64,000 nucleotides of DNA from Brevibacterium mcbrellneri ATCC 49030 (GCF_000178455.1 NZ_ADNU01000046.1:1-64000); one strand, 5' to 3'; shown: positions 45,258-54,559, counted from the first letter of the stretch. The notes: generated from the letters alone by a model not told the origin. Translations and numbers: made by a program.

Positions 45258-45277
45258 AGATTGTAAAGGCATTTCAC

Positions 45278-46081
45278 ATGGGCAAGCACGCATCACAGAA
45301 AACTCGTGGGTCTGTTCTCGATCTCTTCTCTCGTACCAAAGAAACAGGTCGCCACTCGCAACCGAAAAAATCTAAAAAGCTGTCGGCAGCGACGGTTTTA
45401 GAATCTGGACGCCGAGCGCCAGTGATGGCAGCTATCGCAGTGCCAACGGTAGCGATCGTTGCCGTGGCTGTCGCGGGAGTCGTTGGTGCACCCCAAGGGG
45501 GAGACACCTCGGCGGAGGCCTCCACAAAGCCTGAAACGCTTGCTGTTGAACAGCCACAGTCCGGCTCCAACGAACACGAAAAGGACTTCAAGACAGCCGA
45601 GGATCAATCGAAGGATGTCGCATCCCACGGCGAGGTATCTTTGGCCATGCCACAGCCAGAAGAGGAAGAGCCTGTGGCGTCGTCATCTTCTTCCTCGCAA
45701 AGCTCAGGTTCATCACAGAAGAGCTCATCGAAGAAGGGTTCGTCAAGGAAAGGCTCATCGAGCTCCAGCGGGTCATCTGATGCGGACGCGGGCGACGCAA
45801 GTGGCGATTACTCATCGCCAATGAGCACAGCTGAGATCAAGGCCATGCTGGGTGGTCCCGGATCACGCTGGTACAAAATCGTCAAGTGTGAATCCACATT
45901 CAATCCGCGCGCCATCAACAAGTCCAACCGCGCACACTTTGGTCTGTTCCAGTTTAAGTTGGCCACATGGCGATCAGTTGGGGGCAAGGGCAATCCTATT
46001 GATGCCCACCCGCGCGAACAGTTCAAGCGCGCAAAGATGTTGCAGGCTAAAGCCGGCTGGGGCCAGTGGTCCTGCGCTTAG
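45278..46081 (+). CDS. Secreted Rpf/lysozyme-like cell-wall hydrolase
   Basis: 267 residues. A cytoplasmic N-terminus of about 48 residues, one membrane-signal helix (R-R-A-P-V-M-A-A-I-A-V-P-T-V-A-I...), a long Glu/Gln then Ser/Lys-rich linker (about 75-185), and a C-terminal transglycosylase-like domain: V-K-C-E-S-T-F-N-P-R-A-I-N (catalytic Glu), H-F-G-L-F-Q-F, T-W-R-S-V-G-G and A-G-W-G-Q-W-S-C. This matches resuscitation-promoting-factor-like enzymes that cleave peptidoglycan. AAGGTAAC precedes the ATG within the MtrA-like box. It is the first of two tandem genes with the same N-terminus. Confidence 0.82.
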   Translation: MGKHASQKTRGSVLDLFSRTKETGRHSQPKKSKKLSAATVLESGRRAPVMAAIAVPTVAIVAVAVAGVVGAPQGGDTSAEASTKPETLAVEQPQSGSNEHEKDFKTAEDQSKDVASHGEVSLAMPQPEEEEPVASSSSSSQSSGSSQKSSSKKGSSRKGSSSSSGSSDADAGDASGDYSSPMSTAEIKAMLGGPGSRWYKIVKCESTFNPRAINKSNRAHFGLFQFKLATWRSVGGKGNPIDAHPREQFKRAKMLQAKAGWGQWSCA

Positions 46082-46115
46082 TCTGTGCAAGTTTTAGAGG
46101 TATTAAGGAACGTAT

Positions 46116-46955
46116 ATGGGTAAGCACTCGGCATCAAAATCGGCTACGCAAGGTTCACTCAAAGATCTGTTTGCTCGCCGTAAGTCATCGGGTGGCCGTC
46201 ACGGTGAGCCTGCATCGGCTGCAGGCGTATTGGCCTCTGGGCGGCGCACGCCCGTTATGGCGGCAATTGCTATCCCAACGGCTGCCATTGCCACGATTGC
46301 TGTGGCTGGCGTTGTGAATAACGGCCAGGGGGAGCCCAGCCCTGACGCTGAAGCGCAGGCTTCTGGTCGCGACTACTATGAGCCTGACTTTGCTCTGCCT
46401 CAAAGCGACTCTGAACAGGTCGCTGAAGTGAAGAAGCACGAAGAAGAGGCCAAGAAGCAGAGCAAGGTGGCCGTGCCTGTCGCAAAAGCGAAAGCTCCAG
46501 AACAAGAATCTGAGAGTAAATCGTCACAATCAAGCGACTCTAAGTCACAATCAAGCGACTCTAAGTCACAATCAAGCGACTCTAAGGGTGGCTCTAAGGC
46601 TAGCCCTAAGGGCGCTTCGGCAGACGACTCGAACAAGCCTCACAACACAAAGGCTTCGGGACAGGGCGGAACGTGCAAGGCGTCCATGTATGGCAATGGT
46701 GATGGTACACATGGTGGGCCTACGGCTAGCGGTGAACGCTTCAACGCAAACGCTATGACGGCAGCTCACAAGTCGCTTCCGATGAACAGTCGTGTGAAAG
46801 TCACCAACAAGGCTAACGGTAAATCGGTTGTTGTTCGCATCAATGACCGTGGACCATACGTCGGTGGGCGTTGCTTGGATCTTTCTGTCGCCGCCATGAA
46901 GTCTGTGGGCGGTTACAGCAGTGGCGTCATCTCGGTGTCATACGAGGTTCTTTAA
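46116..46955 (+). CDS. Secreted RlpA-like (double-psi beta-barrel) protein
   Basis: 279 residues. The N-terminal 75 residues nearly repeat those of the upstream protein (M-G-K-H, D-L-F-x-R, G-R-H, S-G-R-R-x-P-V-M-A-A-I-A-x-P-T). A linker rich in Ser, Lys, Gln and Asp includes three exact copies of S-Q-S-S-D-S-K. The C-terminal domain is RlpA-like: [25 protein letters not shown] and [13 protein letters not shown] (catalytic Asp). RlpA proteins bind or cleave glycan strands at the septum. It is probably co-transcribed with the upstream gene. Confidence 0.85.
   Translation: MGKHSASKSATQGSLKDLFARRKSSGGRHGEPASAAGVLASGRRTPVMAAIAIPTAAIATIAVAGVVNNGQGEPSPDAEAQASGRDYYEPDFALPQSDSEQVAEVKKHEEEAKKQSKVAVPVAKAKAPEQESESKSSQSSDSKSQSSDSKSQSSDSKGGSKASPKGASADDSNKPHNTKASGQGGTCKASMYGNGDGTHGGPTASGERFNANAMTAAHKSLPMNSRVKVTNKANGKSVVVRINDRGPYVGGRCLDLSVAAMKSVGGYSSGVISVSYEVL
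46524..46586 (+). repeat. Three perfect 21-bp tandem repeats in the RlpA-like gene
   Basis: Units at 46524-46544, 46545-46565 and 46566-46586 are identical and in frame, each encoding S-Q-S-S-D-S-K in the linker. Perfect copies point to recent slippage and possible length variation between strains. Confidence 0.9.
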
Positions 46956-47093
46956 AGAAACTGACTTTGCCGGTTAAGCCCTGCCATGGGTAATTAGCCG
47001 ATAATATACATTATGTTAAGTAGGTCATCTGGCCCGCCTCCTCTGAGCTCTGAATTTCGCGTAGAGTTCACTTACTCGCGGAATAATTTCTAA

Positions 47094-47114
47094 GTTGAGT
47101 GCGTTAGGCTCAAT
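47094..47114. promoter_or_regulatory. HAIR-like HspR operator upstream of hsp20
   Basis: GTTGAGT (47094-47100), seven bases, GCTCAAT (47108-47114). This differs by few bases from the HspR-associated inverted repeat CTTGAGT-N7-ACTCAAG and sits 33 bases before the Hsp20 ATG, where a repressor would block transcription. Confidence 0.75.
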
Positions 47115-47147
47115 GTACAGAGTTCATAACAAGGAAGGTGACCTTCT

Positions 47148-47597
47148 ATGGCTACTCGCTTTGACCCAATCCGTGACATTGACCGCTTCATCTCTGAAGT
47201 TACCCGTAGCAACTCGACTGCGTTGCCCATGGACCTTTTCCGTGACGGCGAGAACTACGTGGCACGCATCGACATGCCAGGTGTCCGCCCTGAAAGCATC
47301 GACGTTGACGTTGAAGACCGCACCCTGACAGTGCGCGCAGAACGTGATGCTGAAGTCAGCGACGGGATTGAATGGCTCACCCGCGAACGCCCAACCGGTA
47401 CCGCTGCTCGTCAGCTCACCCTGGGCAACCGGATTGCTGTCGACCGTATCGTTGCAGACTTTAAAGATGGTGTTCTGACACTCACCATCCCAGTCTCCGA
47501 AGAAGCTAAGCCACGCAAAATTTCGATCTCGCACAGCGGTAACACCACCTCGGCAGACACCGCAGTCAACCCAGGCTCCTCCAACGTGGATGCCTAA
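47148..47597 (+). CDS. Hsp20 / alpha-crystallin small heat-shock protein
   Basis: 149 residues. Alpha-crystallin domain from about 25 to 130: P-M-D-L-F-R-D-G-E-N-Y-V-A-R-I-D-M-P-G-V, S-I-D-V-D-V-E-D-R-T-L-T-V-R-A-E-R and A-D-F-K-D-G-V-L-T-L-T-I-P-V. It holds unfolding proteins in a refoldable state. AAGGAAGGTG precedes the ATG. The HAIR-like site upstream suggests HspR repression, as for mycobacterial acr2. A strong terminator follows. Confidence 0.93.
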   Translation: MATRFDPIRDIDRFISEVTRSNSTALPMDLFRDGENYVARIDMPGVRPESIDVDVEDRTLTVRAERDAEVSDGIEWLTRERPTGTAARQLTLGNRIAVDRIVADFKDGVLTLTIPVSEEAKPRKISISHSGNTTSADTAVNPGSSNVDA

Positions 47598-47631
47598 GGA
47601 AAACATGGCGCACAGCTGACGCGCCTTCTAT

Positions 47632-47671
47632 AAAGGGTCAGACGGGGGAACATCTCCCCTGTCTGACCTTT
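47632..47671. terminator. Strong bidirectional terminator
   Basis: AAAGGGTCAGAC-GGGG (from 47632) pairs with CCCC-GTCTGACCTTT (to 47671) with one mismatch and a short loop. A-run and T-run flank the stem, so it serves both hsp20 and the convergent methyltransferase gene, whose stop codon overlaps its edge. Confidence 0.85.
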
Positions 47672-48398
47672 ACTCATTCAACCTCGCCACGTAGGTGAGG
47701 CACACATACGGCAGTTGAAGCTTCTCCCCCATGGGATTTTCGCGGAACAAGTAATCCCGCAAGTTGCTCACAATCCGATCACGCTGGTGTTGTCCCGAAC
47801 GCAACCAATACGAACGCGTAGACGCAAGACCCACTACGTCGTCAAAGGTGACCTCTTGCTTAAACGTGCGCACATGGGCCTCAACGTCCCCAAAAGCGTC
47901 GCTAAGTTTGGGGCGCCATTCCTCTCGATACACGTCGCCCGCGTGAATGATTCGCGCGATCCGCATGACCCAGTCATGCGAAACGTTTAACTGGTTAATC
48001 AAAATAGCCACTACTCCCCCAGGCACTAATACCCTGGCGCATTCCTTAACAGTCAGCTCTGCGTCGACCCAGTGCCACGACTGAGCGAACGTCACCATAT
48101 CGACGCTCGCATCAGCTACAGGGATGTTCTCGCCTGTGCCCACAAGAGAGCGGCATGGGTTCAATTCCAAGGCCGAGGAGTCTGGATCGATCGCCACAAC
48201 GTTCAGGCCACGGTCGCTTAGCGCGGAGCTGAGTTTTCCACTTCCCGCTCCCACATCGATCACGCGTGGGCCTGGTGTTGCATTCACACAAAAATCAAGC
48301 GCTTCGTCCGGATAACCTGGACGAAACTGGTCATACGCATGAGGAGATTGACCAAAGTTCCGCCCATGAAGTCGATTCGTGATCTTTGGCTGTACCAT
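47670..48398 (-). CDS. Class I SAM-dependent methyltransferase
   Basis: 242 residues. SAM motif V-I-D-V-G-A-G-S-G-K-L-S, acidic end of strand 2 (V-V-A-I-D-P-D), D-M-V-T-F-A-Q-S-W-H-W-V-D and L-V-P-G-G-V-V-A-I, as in small-molecule methyltransferases of the methyltransf_11 group. The start R-L-H-G-R-N-F-G-Q-S-P-H-A-Y-D-Q-F-R-P-G-Y-P resembles those of trans-aconitate-type or related enzymes, but the substrate is not known. ATG 48398 overlaps the stop of the EEP gene by one base (TGATG). Confidence 0.85.
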   Translation of the reverse strand: MVQPKITNRLHGRNFGQSPHAYDQFRPGYPDEALDFCVNATPGPRVIDVGAGSGKLSSALSDRGLNVVAIDPDSSALELNPCRSLVGTGENIPVADASVDMVTFAQSWHWVDAELTVKECARVLVPGGVVAILINQLNVSHDWVMRIARIIHAGDVYREEWRPKLSDAFGDVEAHVRTFKQEVTFDDVVGLASTRSYWLRSGQHQRDRIVSNLRDYLFRENPMGEKLQLPYVCLTYVARLNE

Positions 48399-49375
48399 CA
48401 GTTCCCCTGCACCGCGTATGAAAGTTGCAGACCCCGGTGATCACTCCCGTCAACCACGAACATTTCACCTTTATAAGGAGTCAGAACGTTGTGGTTATAC
48501 AGATGGTGGTCGATACGTGCCCCTAACAGACTTGACCATGACGACGGCCAACTTCCCCTGGCTCCCATTTTGAGTTCATCCGCGGCATCTACACACCGGC
48601 CCGTGCGCATGAGCGGTGAATCAGTGGTTGCGTTGAAGTCTCCAGCGAGCAATGTCGCATGCTCACACAAGTCACGCTCAGTCTTCACACTTCGAGCCCA
48701 ATTACGCTGATCAACAGAACGTTGCACGGGCGCGTGGGCATGAACCGAATAGACCTCACCAATTGAGGTACGAACACCCGCCGTAGCAAACGGCAATGTG
48801 TGTGAGTCAATGACCTGAGGTTTTAGATTCTTCTTCACCAGTAATAGAGAATCTGCGTCCGTAGGCGAAGCAGTCGGGGTTTCTGGGGTGACCAGGTACT
48901 TGTCCACTAGCCCGTACTTCTCGAGCTTGTCTTCAACAGTTGTATGAGCAGCTTCTTGCATCGCGACAATGTCAGCATCCGTATCACGAATCCGCTGAAA
49001 CAACCGGTCATACGAATTGTTTCCAATCAATACGTTCGCACTTACCACGGTGAGCGAATCCCCAGAAGGTGCTGCCACCTCGGCCGAATTACGCAAACCT
49101 TTTGACGCCCACTGGACTCCCACACCTGCCGTGAACAGCGCAACTACCACAAGCATAGAAAGCAACATGGGAGACCGGAACAGCGCCCACGCAAGAAAAC
49201 CAACGAGCACCGCGGCACCCACCGTGGCCAGCGCAAACGGCCGCATAGCAGTAAAGTGAACGAACCCAGTAACGGTGTGAAGGCTGAAAGCCGCGGGGAA
49301 GAAGCACAGCAAGCTCACTAGAAGCCCAAGACCGGCACCGAAAATGACCGAGGGGCGTCGTAACGCATGAAGCAT
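48398..49375 (-). CDS. Membrane-anchored endonuclease/exonuclease/phosphatase family protein
   Basis: 325 residues. Three N-terminal membrane helices (to about residue 92) precede an EEP domain: V-V-S-A-N-V-L-I-G-N-N, A-M-Q-E-A (metal Glu), L-A-G-D-F-N-A-T-T-D-S, R-I-D-H-H-L-Y and D-G-S-D-H-R-G-L at the end. The domain lies outside the membrane, so it is a secreted-side phosphodiesterase or nuclease of unknown substrate. It forms a two-gene unit with the downstream methyltransferase. It diverges from the aminotransferase. Confidence 0.8.
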   Translation of the reverse strand: MLHALRRPSVIFGAGLGLLVSLLCFFPAAFSLHTVTGFVHFTAMRPFALATVGAAVLVGFLAWALFRSPMLLSMLVVVALFTAGVGVQWASKGLRNSAEVAAPSGDSLTVVSANVLIGNNSYDRLFQRIRDTDADIVAMQEAAHTTVEDKLEKYGLVDKYLVTPETPTASPTDADSLLLVKKNLKPQVIDSHTLPFATAGVRTSIGEVYSVHAHAPVQRSVDQRNWARSVKTERDLCEHATLLAGDFNATTDSPLMRTGRCVDAADELKMGARGSWPSSWSSLLGARIDHHLYNHNVLTPYKGEMFVVDGSDHRGLQLSYAVQGN

Positions 49376-49424
49376 GATGCTTAGGATAGTGAATGTAGAG
49401 GATCACGAAAGTCAGGGTTTTAAC

Positions 49425-50657
49425 ATGGAAAATCTCGCACAAGCCCAAGCGGAATACAACGCGTTCAAAGAGCGCGGGCTGTCCCTAGACATCACACGTG
49501 GAAAGCCATCAGCCGAGCAACTCGACCTTTCCGCCGAACTGCTGACCAACGTCACCAACGAAACCGCCACCTCGGCAGACGGCGTGGACACCCGAAACTA
49601 CGGCGGTCTAAAGGGGCTGACAGAACTTCGTGAGATCTTCTCCTCTCTTCTGCGCGTACCAACCGAACAGTTGTACGCACAAGGGAACTCCTCGCTTGTC
49701 CTCATGAGCCAGATCCTGCAGTTCCACCTTCTACACGACTCGCCAGACGGTTCTGCATGGGCTGGTCAGAAGCGCGCAATCCTGTGCCCCGTCCCTGGTT
49801 ATGACCGGCATTTTGGACTCGCTGAAAGTCTAGGATTTGAACTGATTCCCGTTGAGATGGACGACGAAGGGCCTGTGCTCGAACAAGTCGCCGAATACAC
49901 CAAGCGCGAAGACGTGAAAGGCATGTGGGTGGTCCCCGCCTATTCGAACCCCACGGGCGTCAATGTGTCGCCTGAACGAGCTAAAGCGCTCGCTGAGCTT
50001 CCGGCGACACCGGACTTTAAGCTTCTGTGGGACAACGCCTACGCCCTACACCACTTGGGCGAAAACGACCAAGCGCCCGTTCTCGACATCCTGGACGTAT
50101 GCCGCCAGGCCGGCAACCCGAACCGCGTATGGATTTTCGCTTCCACGTCCAAGATCACCCAAGCAGGCGCAGGCGTGGCGTTCATCGGGTCTTCGCAACA
50201 AAACATGGAGTGGTACGAAGCGTGCCTCTCCCCCACGTCCATCGGACCCGACAAGATCAACCACCTTCGTCACGCACGTTTCTTCCGTGACGCTGACGGT
50301 GTGCGCGCCCACATGCAGGCACACGCTGCGATTCTCCAGCCTAAGTTTGAGGTGACAGAGAAGATTTTGGACCGTGACCTGGGGAACGTTGAAGGTGTTT
50401 CGTGGACCAAACCTCACGGTGGTTACTTCATCACTTTGACCGTGCCCAACGGAACAGCGACCCGCACAGTCGAACTCGCCGCACAGGCTGGGGTCAAACT
50501 CACGCCAGCGGGGTCCACGCACCCGTACGGTGAGGACCCCACTGACTCAATCATCCGTCTGGCACCATCCATGCCTCCGCTGGAAGAACTCGAAGCGGCG
50601 GTGGAAGGGCTCGTCGCTTGTGTCCGACTGGCCGTGGCAGAACGGGGGGACAAGTAG
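49425..50657 (+). CDS. Aspartate aminotransferase (actinobacterial AspT type)
   Basis: 410 residues. Fold-type I PLP enzyme: D-I-T-R-G-K-P-S-A-E-Q at the N-terminus, N-Y-G-G-L-K-G-L-T-E-L-R, P-A-Y-S-N-P-T-G-V, L-W-D-N-A-Y and the PLP lysine in F-A-S-T-S-K-I-T-Q-A-G. The blocks match the AspT class of Corynebacterium glutamicum, which makes aspartate from oxaloacetate. The 49374 frame start was rejected in favour of ATG 49425, which begins the conserved E-N-L-A-Q-A-Q-A-E-Y. The convergent gene is def. Confidence 0.87.
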   Translation: MENLAQAQAEYNAFKERGLSLDITRGKPSAEQLDLSAELLTNVTNETATSADGVDTRNYGGLKGLTELREIFSSLLRVPTEQLYAQGNSSLVLMSQILQFHLLHDSPDGSAWAGQKRAILCPVPGYDRHFGLAESLGFELIPVEMDDEGPVLEQVAEYTKREDVKGMWVVPAYSNPTGVNVSPERAKALAELPATPDFKLLWDNAYALHHLGENDQAPVLDILDVCRQAGNPNRVWIFASTSKITQAGAGVAFIGSSQQNMEWYEACLSPTSIGPDKINHLRHARFFRDADGVRAHMQAHAAILQPKFEVTEKILDRDLGNVEGVSWTKPHGGYFITLTVPNGTATRTVELAAQAGVKLTPAGSTHPYGEDPTDSIIRLAPSMPPLEELEAAVEGLVACVRLAVAERGDK

Positions 50658-50670
50658 AGCGGATTCGCGA

Positions 50671-51165
50671 CTACTTCATAAACCAGTCAGACTGACGAAT
50701 CTGGCGCATGGCTTCTTTGCGCCGTTCCGACGGAAGAGTTTGAACGTAGACAACACCGTTGAGGTGATCGGTTTCGTGTTGCAACATCTGTGCAAAGACA
50801 CCGTCGCCGGAAACCTCAATGGGTTGTCCGTGTTCATCCACCCCGTGCACGGTCGCAAACTCGTAGCGAGGCGTTGGGAAAAACAAGCCCGGTACTGACA
50901 AACAACCTTCGTCAATATCGCGACGCTCGCCACGAGTGACGACCTCGGGGTTGAAAACCACTCCCCTACGACCGTGCAAGTCGTACCCGAACGCGCGCAC
51001 AGCTACCCCAATCTGCGGGGCAGCCACCGCGGCGCGACCTTCTGGCGCCGCGGTGTCCAACAAGTCTTGAGCCAGCGCCACGGTTGACTCACCGAACTGG
51101 GTCACCGGTTCACACACTGTGCGCAGAACCGGATCCCCAAACGTCCGAATCGTGCGATTAGCCAT
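50671..51165 (-). CDS. def: Peptide deformylase
   Basis: 164 residues. All three motifs are present: V-A-A-P-Q-I-G, E-G-C-L-S-V-P-G (metal Cys) and Q-H-E-T-D-H-L-N-G (metal His and catalytic Glu). It removes formyl groups from new N-termini. The start overlaps the end of pyc by eight bases, so it is read with it. Confidence 0.96.
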   Translation of the reverse strand: MANRTIRTFGDPVLRTVCEPVTQFGESTVALAQDLLDTAAPEGRAAVAAPQIGVAVRAFGYDLHGRRGVVFNPEVVTRGERRDIDEGCLSVPGLFFPTPRYEFATVHGVDEHGQPIEVSGDGVFAQMLQHETDHLNGVVYVQTLPSERRKEAMRQIRQSDWFMK

Positions 51166-54100
51166 CGATCACAACGACTAGATCTCCACCTTCAAGCTGA
51201 GCGACTGGGCCAATCGCCAGGCGGGAGACCGTTCCATCGATGTGGCTGGTAATCGAGGCTTCCATCTTCATAGCCTCGATCGTGGCAACCGTCTGTCCCG
51301 CCTTGACTTCGTCGCCTTCCTTCACCTGAAGGGTGACAACACCGGCGAACGGGCTGGCCACGTGACCAGGGTTGGAAGTGTCGGCGCGTTCTGCGGCCGC
51401 AACGTCAACCTTGATGGACTCGTCGCGAACCGACAGCGGTCGCAACTGACCGTTAAGCGTACACATGACGGTGCGCATACCGCGTTCGTCAGCCGCACCA
51501 ATAGCCTGGATGCCCAGCAACAGAGCCTTACCCTTGTCGATGACAACGGCGTGTTCTTCACCCTCGGCCATACCGTACAAGTACTCGGTGGTGTTGAGAA
51601 CAGAAAGGTCGCCGTAAGTGTCACGCATGTTGAGGAACTCTTTGGCCGGCTGCGGGAAGAGCAGACGGTTAAGAGTGTCTCGGCGGACTTCACCCGGTTC
51701 GTCCAAAAGCTTGGAGTCGCTAGGTGCTAGTTCACTCACAGGTGCCTTGTGCGTACGTCCTTCCAGCGCCTTAGTGCGGAAGGGCTCTGGCCATCCGCCT
51801 GGAGGGTCGCCGAGGTCGCCGCTGAGGAATCCGACAACAGAGTCTGGGATGTCGTAGTTCTGCGGGTTCTCAGCGAAGTCTTCAGGATCTGCGCCCACTG
51901 CGACCATGTGCAGGGCCAAGTCACCCACGACCTTAGACGAAGGTGTGACCTTCACGAGGTGGCCGAGGACCTTGTCAGCCGCAGCGTAGAAGTCTTCAAT
52001 TTCTTCGAACTTCTCACCCAACCCCAGAGCATTTGCTTGCTGGCGCAGGTTGGAGAGCTGTCCACCCGGAATTTCGTGCTTGTACACGCGTCCGGTTGGT
52101 CCTGGAAGTCCCGATTCGAATGGCTTGTAAACGTTGCGAACGCTTTCCCAGTAAGGTTCGAGGTCCTCAACGTTACGCAGGTTCAAACCGGTGTCGCGTT
52201 CGGTGTTTTCAAACGCGGCGACCAGCGCTGACAGCGAAGGCTGGCTGGTTGTTCCGGCCATCGATGCGCTGGCTGCGTCCACGGCATCAGCCCCAGCTTC
52301 AGCCGCTGCGATGAGTGTAGCTAGCTGCCCTCCAGCAGTGTCGTGGGTGTGAACGTGGACCGGCAGGTCGAAGTTGGAACGCAGAGCAGCAACCAGCTTC
52401 TTGGCAGCTGCCGGACGCAAGAGCCCAGCCATGTCCTTGATCGCGAGGACGTGAGCGCCAGCCTGAACAATCTCCTCAGCAAGGTTGAGGTAGTAGTCCA
52501 GTGTGTAGAGCTTTTCGTTGGGGTTGTTGAGGTCCGAAGTGTAGCAAAGTGCGACCTCGGCAACCGCCGTTCCCGTGTTGCGCACGGACTCGATCGCTGG
52601 GCGCATCTGGTTGACATCGTTGAGAGCGTCGAAGATGCGGAAAATGTCTACACCTGTGCGCGTCGCTTCCTCGATGAACGCGTCGGTCACTTTGGTGGGG
52701 TACGGGGTGTATCCCACGGTGTTGCGACCACGCAGGAGCATCTGCAGGTTGAGATTAGGCATGGCGTCGCGCAACTTCTCGAGGCGTTCCCATGGGTCTT
52801 CTGCGAGGAAGCGCAAAGCGACGTCATAGGTTGCACCACCCCATGCTTCGACGCTGAGAAGTTCGGGCGTCATCCGTGCGACATACGGTGCAACATCCAC
52901 GAGGTCGCGGGTACGCACACGGGTTGCGAGAAGCGACTGGTGGGCGTCACGGAACGTGGTGTCGGTGACTCGAAGAGCCGTGTCCTCACGCAGAGCGCGA
53001 GCCCAACCAACAGGTCCCAGCTCCTGGAGTTTCTGACGGCTACCGGCAGGAGCCTCACCTGATACATCGAAAGCAGGGAGCTTGTCCTTTGGCTGAAGGG
53101 CAACAGGCGAAGATCCGTGTGGTCGGTTCACGGTGACGTTCGCAAGGTACTCAAGAAGCTTCGAGCCACGGTCGGCACCGACCTTTGCTTCAAGAAGGTA
53201 CGGACGCTCTTCAATGAAGGTCGTAGCGAGGTCGCCAGCCTGGAACGCAGGGTCAGCGAGGACGGCACGCAAGAAACCGATGTTGGTAGCTACACCTCGG
53301 ATACGGAACTCTGCCAACGCGCGGTTGGCGCGCGATGCAGCCTGTTCGAACGTGCGTCCGCGGGTGGTGCACTTCACCAACATGGAGTCGAAGTGGGCAG
53401 ACACCTCGGCGCCGGCATACACGGTTCCGCCGTCAAGGCGCACACCGGCACCACCAGCAGAGCGGTAAGCCGTGATCGTTCCAGTGTCCGGGCGGAACGA
53501 GTTGGCGGGGTCCTCAGTAGTAATTCGGCACTGCAACGCAGCACCCTTGATGTGAATTTTGTCCTGCGTCAGACCAAGTTCTTCCAACGAAGCGCCAGCC
53601 GCGATCCTCATCTGCGACTGCACGAGGTCGACGTCGGTAATTTCTTCAGTAACCGTGTGCTCCACCTGGATTCGCGGGTTCATTTCGATGAACGCGTGCT
53701 TTCCCTTACGTGGACCTTCGGTTTCAAGAAGGAACTCCACAGTTCCTGCGTTCTGGTATCCCAGGGCGCGGGCAAACTTCAGGGCGTCTTCGTGAAGTGC
53801 CTGCGCGATCTCCGGTTCGAGGTGTGGAGCGGGTGCAATTTCGACGACTTTCTGGTGACGACGTTGGATAGAGCAGTCACGCTCAAACAGGTGAACTGCG
53901 TTTGAGTCGTTGTCAGCGAGAACTTGGACTTCGATGTGGCGAGGGCGCTGAACAGCCTGTTCGATGAAGACTGTGGGATCTCCAAAGGCTCCCTCGGCTT
54001 CGCGCATCGCTGCTTTCAGTGCATCGACAAGTTCAGTGCGGGAGTTCACACGACGCATACCGCGTCCACCACCACCGGCGACTGCCTTGACGAAAAGTGG

Positions 54101-54559
54101 GAACTCCATGTCTTCTGATTCGGCGAGGAGCTTGTCGAGGTCTGCCGAAGGTCGTGTCGAAGCCAAAGTTGGGATATCGGCGCGTCGAGCAGCGTCAAGA
54201 GCATCGACTTTGTTTCCGGCCATCTGCAAAACGTCCGCGGCGGGCCCAATAAATGTGATTCCGTTAGCGTCACACGCGCGCGCTAGATCTGGGTTTTCGG
54301 AGAGGAAACCATAACCTGGGTAAATCGCGTCAGCACCTGATTCTTTTGCGACGCGAATGATTTCATCGACGCTCAAGTACGCGCGAACCGGGTGTCCTTT
54401 TTCTCCGATTAAGTACGCTTCGTCAGCTTTGAGGCGGTGCTCAGAGTTGCGGTCCTCGTATGGGAAAACTGCGACGGTTGACGCTCCCAATTCGTATGCC
54501 GCTCGGAATGCGCGAACCGCGATTTCACCGCGGTTGGCAACCAGAACCTTTTTGAACAT
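51158..54559 (-). CDS. pyc: Pyruvate carboxylase
   Basis: 1133 residues. Biotin carboxylase domain (1-450; V-A-N-R-G-E, G-G-G-G-R-G-M, E-M-N-P-R-I-Q-V-E-H-T), carboxyltransferase domain (from about 530; D-T-T-F-R-D-A-H-Q-S, H-V-H-T-H-D-T) and biotinyl domain near the C-terminus with E-A-M-K-M-E. It carboxylates pyruvate to oxaloacetate, refilling the citric acid cycle; the aspartate aminotransferase nearby uses its product. Start ATG 54559 has AGGAAGG upstream. The seven extra codons upstream were dropped. Confidence 0.97.
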   Translation of the reverse strand: MFKKVLVANRGEIAVRAFRAAYELGASTVAVFPYEDRNSEHRLKADEAYLIGEKGHPVRAYLSVDEIIRVAKESGADAIYPGYGFLSENPDLARACDANGITFIGPAADVLQMAGNKVDALDAARRADIPTLASTRPSADLDKLLAESEDMEFPLFVKAVAGGGGRGMRRVNSRTELVDALKAAMREAEGAFGDPTVFIEQAVQRPRHIEVQVLADNDSNAVHLFERDCSIQRRHQKVVEIAPAPHLEPEIAQALHEDALKFARALGYQNAGTVEFLLETEGPRKGKHAFIEMNPRIQVEHTVTEEITDVDLVQSQMRIAAGASLEELGLTQDKIHIKGAALQCRITTEDPANSFRPDTGTITAYRSAGGAGVRLDGGTVYAGAEVSAHFDSMLVKCTTRGRTFEQAASRANRALAEFRIRGVATNIGFLRAVLADPAFQAGDLATTFIEERPYLLEAKVGADRGSKLLEYLANVTVNRPHGSSPVALQPKDKLPAFDVSGEAPAGSRQKLQELGPVGWARALREDTALRVTDTTFRDAHQSLLATRVRTRDLVDVAPYVARMTPELLSVEAWGGATYDVALRFLAEDPWERLEKLRDAMPNLNLQMLLRGRNTVGYTPYPTKVTDAFIEEATRTGVDIFRIFDALNDVNQMRPAIESVRNTGTAVAEVALCYTSDLNNPNEKLYTLDYYLNLAEEIVQAGAHVLAIKDMAGLLRPAAAKKLVAALRSNFDLPVHVHTHDTAGGQLATLIAAAEAGADAVDAASASMAGTTSQPSLSALVAAFENTERDTGLNLRNVEDLEPYWESVRNVYKPFESGLPGPTGRVYKHEIPGGQLSNLRQQANALGLGEKFEEIEDFYAAADKVLGHLVKVTPSSKVVGDLALHMVAVGADPEDFAENPQNYDIPDSVVGFLSGDLGDPPGGWPEPFRTKALEGRTHKAPVSELAPSDSKLLDEPGEVRRDTLNRLLFPQPAKEFLNMRDTYGDLSVLNTTEYLYGMAEGEEHAVVIDKGKALLLGIQAIGAADERGMRTVMCTLNGQLRPLSVRDESIKVDVAAAERADTSNPGHVASPFAGVVTLQVKEGDEVKAGQTVATIEAMKMEASITSHIDGTVSRLAIGPVAQLEGGDLVVVIDG

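Noticed and set aside
45153-45277. c-di-AMP (ydaO) riboswitch upstream of the Rpf-like gene
   Set aside because: The 125-base region is too short and shows none of the conserved ydaO blocks; the repeats fit MtrA boxes better.
46524-46586. CRISPR-like array
   Set aside because: The repeats abut without spacers and are in frame in a protein linker.
53117-53905. Open frame of 262 codons opposite pyc
   Set aside because: Lies opposite the biotin-carboxylase domain; composition and lack of motifs mark it as a shadow.
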